64,000 bases of DNA from Limonium bicolor (Eukaryota; Streptophyta; Magnoliopsida; Caryophyllales; Plumbaginaceae). Below are positions 58,601-64,000 of the stretch, one piece after another (positions within the stretch are counted from its first letter, which is position 1; each line of letters starts with the position of its first letter). Below the pieces are notes generated by a model that made no database searches, was not told where the DNA came from, and saw nothing but the letters and a program-made list of their open reading frames with translations. Position numbers and translations under genes: made by a program. The stretch lies in NCBI GenBank assembly GCA_023374045.1, contig CM041779.1:147189485-147253484 (forward strand). Direction: 5' to 3'.

Positions 58601-60471
58601 CTTGTTATTCAATTTACTCCTAGTTGGTTCTAATACTTTCTCCTGAGGTTACAATTGGATACCCACAACTTAGTGGTTTCCGCTAATCATTCCTCTTCAT
58701 TGTGTAGTCCTTACTCTTATTCAACTCATTTTCCTCCATCCTCTTTGAGGTAACGGTGTCTTCCGTCATGAGGAATTTTTTTTTTTTATTTTTAGTTTTA
58801 TATCCACTGCCCTCCATACGGGAGTCTAGCAGCATAATGGATCAACAACACCTCCGGTGTGTGTGGTGCGGGCATTACATCGGCCCCTTTTTATTGCACG
58901 TTCACATCTGCCTAATAATTGTTATATTATATATTTTAAGGTCCTGACTCATATAGCTCACTTCTTGCCATCTGGCAATGTTCAATGGTAGTGGTTTAAC
59001 CACGAGTGTCGCGCACTCTCTAAATGTGGTTATGCTGGTCCTGAAGACTCGTCACTCCCCACCGGTAATGATTAACGTTTAATGTCCATACCGGCACTGG
59101 GGCTAGGCTTGTAGGCACTAATTATTGTTATTCTCATTTACTCCCCTTTTAATATTCTACTAAATGGTGTATTATTTTCAGGTTTAGTGGTCAGACCGGC
59201 TAGGTCTTCCCGAGGTTTTATCGGCCTCAACCCAAGGGTTTCGTACCCCTGCCCTTAAGAAGGCTGTGTCCTGCTTTATTGCATTACGACTTACATAAGA
59301 TTTAGTGTTTATTGGTAACCGCCTGGACCACCACGTCCTTTAGGGTTAGTTTACCGTCGCTGCACTTGCTGTAGCAAGTGCGCAAGGCGGGTTGAATTTT
59401 AATGCTTTGGTTAATGTGGCACTTGCAGTGGCAAGTGCACCATGCAGGCTGAGCCACCAGTACGGTGTCAGTGCAGTGTTATTCCCTAATCGGGTTCCTC
59501 TTCTGGCCAAAAGTTCTTGTTCAAATTAATACAGTCTCACTCCCACTCGTTCCCACAAGTTTACCGTGGTAGTAAGTTCTTACTTTCCTCACGAGGCGTT
59601 GCATGATAGCAACTTAGCGAGTTCTTTGTTTCTACAGTTCTCATGATCTCTCCTCATGCATGTCGGGCCATCTTGAACCTTCAGTGTTGCATGTGCTAGA
59701 GTTACTCGCTTCGGGTGAGACTTCCAAAGATTATCCATTCCGTCTGTTGCATATCTCTTAAATCTTTCTATTACTCGTCGTTTCTATCTCTTTTCCCCCA
59801 AGCGCACTAATCAGTGCGTTCCTGGATGTAAGACAGGGCTGCTTTGCTTATGGCAAGCTAGCCCATTAGTCCTACGGGAATTATCTCCTCAACCATGGCT
59901 TAATATTTATCAGCTACTCGTATGGTAAACATCACGTTATTACCAGGACCCCCGGTCCTAAACATTACATCAAACACAAAGTCTTATTTTCTACCTTTAA
60001 CATAACCCTCTTAGCATCCATATCGGGTCTTTCCGATCAGGAGAGTTATCTCCGTGGTGTTTCTCATTTCATTGTCTCACTAGATAGTACTCGAGATACG
60101 GGCTGCGGCGGGTGGGGTACCATTGCAAATTTCCCCGGGATGCTCTCCCATCGAGTGCGAGTGGTTCATACCATCTTTGCGTTACTTGGGGTTGCTGGAC
60201 CTTCACCACCTTCCGCTGCTCCGTGTTCTTCCTTAGTACTGTTACCCTGACCTCTCTCTGACATAAGTCAAGAGGACGGGTTAGACCTTTACTTGGTCTA
60301 ATACCGTAGTCTCGGTCATTTATTATTGAAGTGCCTCCACGGCTATGGTGTGCAAGCTTTAAGCATTGCATCAACCCCGCAAGGTCACGTATCCTCACAA
60401 CGTTTCCCGTATTCCCAAAACCTATGCTCACTGTATAATCCTACTATCTCTTGTCATCAGAGCGGTACTCC

Positions 60472-60483
60472 GCTCTGATACCA
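60472..60483 (-). promoter_or_regulatory. Primer-binding site of element B
   Basis: On the minus strand TGGTATCAGAGC, four bases after the LTR. Confidence 0.9.
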
Positions 60484-60487
60484 CTTT

Positions 60488-60652
60488 TGTAACACCCCTA
60501 CTCTATTCGGCTCCTAATCATCTTACTTAACAATATAATCGCAGCGGTAATCTCAACAATTGACTACTGGTGCCACCGTTCTTGCTCGCCCATACGAGTA
60601 ATAACGTGCTTCCTGATATGCTCTTAAATACGAAACAATTTCTCGCAGTGAC
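60488..60652 (-). repeat. Element B second LTR, first 165 bp
   Basis: Matches 49864-50028. It ends at GCAGTGAC, where the other copy continues AACAAGAG; element C begins at 60653. Confidence 0.92.
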
Positions 60653-62765
60653 TGTTGGGAAAATTACATACATAGTAATTAAACCTAGCTAAAATGGGCA
60701 AGTGCACCCAATTCGTTGCAGTAAAACAAGTGTCGTATCCACAAGGAAATTGGTTTCTAAATCCCAAGCTTTGGTATAATAGTTAAGTGCAAAATAACAG
60801 TAAAATGGGGGTTTAGCCAGAGGCAAGCTTGGTTGTTTGTTTTGTTAACTAAAATGCAATAAAAAACAGTAAAATGTTTGTGAATGGAATGGGTGGAGAG
60901 AGTACCCTAGGATAGTGGGAATCACCCAATTCACTCAAAGAACTTCAAAACCATAACTCATCATCTCAGTGCCTATTAGAGTTTAGCTCATGAATCCCCA
61001 AATCATGGGAAATCCAATTCTTACCCAAATAATCAAACCCCTTAATTAAAGGAGGTTCAAGTCATCAAATAGCATTAAGCAAGCACTCTTAAATAATAGC
61101 CCCAAGCATTTACTTCCAAAATCAAGAAAGTAAAGGTTAGGGTTTACTCCCTTCTTGGTCTAGTTCCAACTCAAGCTCAAATATTGAATGGAACCACCAT
61201 AAATGCAATAAGAGATCAGTTTAGTGCATTAATTGATATTGAAGAGAATAAAACAAGAGTAATTGATGAGTTAGGTTTCTAGCATTCGATGAGCAAAATG
61301 GGTTCAAACCCTCATCCTAGGATACAAATGGAACTACTCAGACATAGCTATAGGAAAGAGCAAAGAAAAGGAAGAATTAGCCATTGGAGGAGCTTCCAAG
61401 CTTCAATGGAGGTAGAGATCTTCACTTCCTTCTTCCTCCTTTCTTCTCTTTCTCCTCTTCTTTTCTCTTCTATTTTCGCCTCTTTCTCCTCTGTTTAGGG
61501 TTGGAGTCGGGTGAATTTGATAATGGGGAAGGGAGCACAACACGCTATTTTATGTGTCATTAACTTTGTAACATATAGTTTTGGTAACTATATGTTTGTA
61601 CCGAATATAGTGTAAACACATTATACATTTGTGTTCCTTGTTGAAGCCGAAGTGCGGGATTGGGTAGTTAGGACATTGTTGATTTGGACTTACCGTCCAT
61701 ACCTCGTTATGTATTGAGTGTTTCCACTGGAAAGGGATTGTAAGGTTTGGATTATGTTTAGATGCTCACAGTAGTTGTGCTGTTGATACTTAGATAGAAT
61801 GTAGGAGGTATCTTTGTCACTGCGGATTGTATTTTAAGTTTAATTTTGTTAAGATGTTACTGCTACATCACTCGTATGGGCGAGTGGTGGCAAGTAACAC
61901 CCATGTGAGTTCTATTACGGTAATACTTCCGCTGTGAGACGTCTTTATTTCCTGTTCACGTGAGCGACTATTACGAATTTGTTATGAGGGTGTTTCGACG
62001 TAATATTAGTCCCGTAGGACGTTCGTGCATAAATAAATAATGCAATGAACATAACTTCACATCATAAACATACATCACATACATACATCACATACATACA
62101 TTCACACAAGTTATTATCAAACAAATCCGAGCCCGAGGAATTCCTCAGGACAACCCGGATCAAATCCCTTTACATACCGTACACCGTTGACTAGATTCGT
62201 GCAGTGCAGTCCACTAGGCTTTCGAGCGCGTACGTCGGGAATGCGATCTAGTAATACACGGAACACTAAGCGTCAATCCACATGACAGCACAATTCGGTA
62301 TAATGCAGCCTTAAACAGAAAATTCTGGGCAAAATTCCGTCCGATCGACCTTGCAAGTCGGTCGAGGACCCTTTCAGACGGGAGCACGTGACAGGTTTTA
62401 AGCTCGACCGACCTTGCAAGTCCGGTCGCAAGGTCGGTCGATTCCAGTGAGTTCTGGGACAGATTGAACAGAGCCGGACCGACCTTGCAAGGTCGGTCGG
62501 CCCCAAAATGTCATTTTTCCTGTGCCGGAATTCTCCGATGCTTCCCGTTGGCTAGGCATCCTTCCCGAGGTGCTCGAACATTGATGCTTTCTCATATAAA
62601 GCTCTCAAAATGTACTCCAATGAGTATTTACCTATTTGAACAAGCCAAAAGTATAAGATCACTAATAAACACACAAATACTCCATAAAGTGGTGAAATAA
62701 GTCATGCGCCAAATAAAATGACGACGAATAAAGACCTTGAGAGAGCACTATTTCACCACTTATCA
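60653..62765 (-). repeat. Element C 3' LTR (2.1 kb)
   Basis: Defined by the junction with the element B LTR on the left and the purine tract on the right. The second LTR is outside the window. It contains palindromic motifs (62338-62500) and a stretch (about 61870-62200) with short matches to element B LTR. Confidence 0.7.
62338..62500. repeat. Repeated palindromes CGACCTTGCAAGGTCG
   Basis: Three copies of a CGACCTTGCAAG(T)-type motif at about 62343, 62410 and 62479. The last is a perfect 22-bp palindrome (62477-62498) and the middle one is followed by an inverted copy. Confidence 0.9.
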
Positions 62766-64000
62766 ACTCCCCCACACTTATCCATTTGCTTGTCCTCAAG
62801 CAAAATTAGCTAAGGACCCACGACAAGAAGGAACATTTAAAGCAAGCAAGTGTTTAGATGAGTTCTTGAATTTAAGTGAGCAAAATTTATGAAAAACCTC
62901 AAGAGGAGTGCAACCAACCTTCTCATGATGACATGGGTGTGCTTAGGGCAAATGAAAATATAGAGTTTCGGGGTATGATCTAGAGTGCTTCCGAGTTCTT
63001 ACAGATTATGGAACTTGGAGAACTTTTACCATGGCCAACTTCTCTCAAGAATGGGCATTGAGGGAAAACAAAAGGAAAAATAGAGATTTGCAGTTGATTC
63101 ACTTTCGCAACAAGAGATGAGGAGAGGTAAATTGGCATTTTGCCTTGCTTCAATGAAAACTCATCTCTCATTTGTTGGTTACCTATGGGTCTCTCAAGGT
63201 CCCCTTTGTCTCTTTCTTTTCTTTCTTTTCTTTTTCACAAGGAAGCACCCCTTAGGAATCCCTAGATAAGAAGGTAGAAGGAACCCCTAAGCAATAAAAA
63301 TTCATCACGAAATGGATTTATGATCGCACCGCACCTAAGTGCTCCTCAAGAGAGAACCTTTGAAAAAAAAAAGTTCGGTGGAAAATTCCAAGAATTCAAA
63401 GAAAAACTTGCTTACTATAAACATAACTCCCAACTGAAGCTATAGATCATTATGAGAAAATTGACTTAGTGCATCAACTAGAAAAGGTCGTCTCCCCCAC
63501 ACTTGAATGGGACAATGTCCGCATTGTTCAAAGAATAGCTGATGGAAAAACAACAGAAGACCTTTTGGTAGCACTAGGCATGGAGTAATCCGAAAGAGTT
63601 TTGCATTATATAAAGTGGATAAGTGTAGAGAACTAATACTCCCTGAGAAAGATGAGTTGGTGGTATTCCCCACACTTGCCAGTGTGCATATTCAGGTACG
63701 CGCTAGCTCCGACAGGAAGAGTCGAATGGCCTAGGAAAAATTGACAAGAGGTTCTCTTGTATTTCGCCTAACTCACTCTGGGGTGTTCTCGAGTTCAGTT
63801 GATATATCTACAATGCAAAACCACAAAGAAAGTAGGCGCAACATGGATTCCAGTGAATTCGTGTTGATGCCGTAGTTAGATAATCAAAAGGGGACTCAGA
63901 AAATGAGTCCCAGATCAGAAGTCAGTCAAAAAGGTGCGAAAGCACCATAGCGCACAATATCAGTACGAGTACGAGAAAGGAAAGGGAGTTTAAAGTACAA
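62766..64000 (-). other. Start of element C interior (3' side), no gene seen
   Basis: 1.2 kb. The CCCCCACACTT tract recurs at about 63494, with a CCCCACACTT at about 63669. Short frames only. Confidence 0.6.

Larger units (their letters stand above)
54915..60487 (-). other. Interior of element B, no protein domain seen
   Basis: 5.57 kb. Purine tract at the left end (minus strand of 54915-54931), with a second tract at about 56468-56480 followed by a GATTACG-CCCA-CGTAATC hairpin (56482-56499), exactly as in element A. 55703-55815 matches 42745-42865 of A in outline. Only short frames without known motifs. Two small tandem repeats lie at the left side. Confidence 0.75.
35001..64000 (-). mobile_element. 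Element A: large LTR retrotransposon without recognisable genes, with nested insertions
   Basis: Read on the minus strand. Left LTR 35001-41056 (6,056 bp), interior 41057-44345 (3.3 kb), right LTR from 44346, broken at 49863 by element B. The plus-strand LTR end is TGTAACACCCCCGAATC. The tRNA-iMet primer site (44329-44340) abuts the right LTR and a purine tract (minus strand of 41057-41070) abuts the left LTR, which fixes the direction. The interior has no gag or pol motif that I can find. The layout resembles the non-autonomous large retrotransposon derivatives (LARDs) known from plants. The last about 540 bp of the right LTR should lie beyond the window. Confidence 0.85.
49864..64000 (-). 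mobile_element. Element B: second large LTR element nested in A
   Basis: Minus strand. Left LTR 49864-54914 (5,051 bp), interior 54915-60487, right LTR from 60488, broken at 60652 by element C. It has the same LTR-tip style as A (TGTAACACCCC) and the same type of primer site and purine tract, but a different LTR body. The interiors of A and B share short blocks, so they are related families. No gag or pol motif found. Confidence 0.85.
60653..64000 (-). mobile_element. Element C: LTR retrotransposon nested in B, truncated by the window
   Basis: LTR 60653-62765 (TGTTGGGAAAATT ... CCACTTATCA on the plus strand), followed by a purine tract seen on the minus strand (62766-62780, AGTGTGGGGGAGT). 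So this is the 3' LTR of a minus-strand element whose body lies to the right. The tract and the TGCTTGTCCTCAAGCAAA that follows are familiar from plant Ty3-type elements, but no coding domain is in view. Confidence 0.75.

Noticed and set aside
60069..60431. 120-residue minus-strand frame just after the element B primer site
   Set aside because: Position would suit a gag start, but I see no capsid or zinc-knuckle motif and it is short.

Overview
The window is plant nuclear DNA, almost certainly from an angiosperm with a large, repeat-rich genome. It contains no recognisable host gene, tRNA or rRNA. Essentially every stretch I can interpret is a transposable element, and the elements are nested. 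Evidence for a plant: tRNA-iMet-primed LTR elements, a Sirevirus-type Copia element, a chromodomain Ty3 remnant, Mutator-like elements (MULEs) and a plant mobile domain (PMD) gene. I cannot name the species.

Layout. 1-2220 plus about 11571-11850: 3' end of an older plus-strand Sirevirus-like element, with one small gene. 2221-11570: a young Sirevirus on the minus strand inserted into that old LTR (TSD TCTTG). It has LTRs of 814 and 811 bp, gag with zinc knuckle and coiled coil, protease, integrase, RT and RNase H, plus a broken env-like ORF and repeated polypurine tracts. About 11900-14842: decayed chromovirus integrase and chromodomain followed by its 3' LTR. 14843-16711 and 31256-about 32230: a decayed MULE on the minus strand, split by the main element. 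16721-31246: a giant MULE. 32673-35000: an LTR related to the one at 12993. 35001 to the window end: three LTR elements nested one in another (A, then B, then C). A and B have very large LTRs (6.06 and 5.05 kb) and interiors without recognisable protein domains. C begins at 60653 and runs off the window.

The most interesting object is the 14,526-bp MULE at 16721-31246. It has a perfect 9-bp target-site duplication and nearly identical 241-bp terminal inverted repeats (TIRs). Beyond the transposase (DDE, SWIM and CCHC knuckle, one intron) it carries four more gene units: a PMD gene, two stand-alone PB1-like proteins resembling the transposase N-terminus, and a small 'SSDSS' protein. The last has a relative in the Sirevirus-like element at the window start. 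The apparent 5' UTR intron of the PMD gene is filled by about 30 copies of a 138-bp AT-rich satellite. A second array, about 10-11 copies of a 146-bp unit, sits directly upstream of the transposase TATA box. I infer a multi-gene autonomous transposon in which PB1-like proteins may bind the transposase.

Many frames are broken by one-base losses, and the two young Sirevirus LTRs differ mostly by indels with few substitutions. Some apparent frameshifts may therefore be assembly errors, and the Sirevirus and the giant MULE may be more intact than they look.
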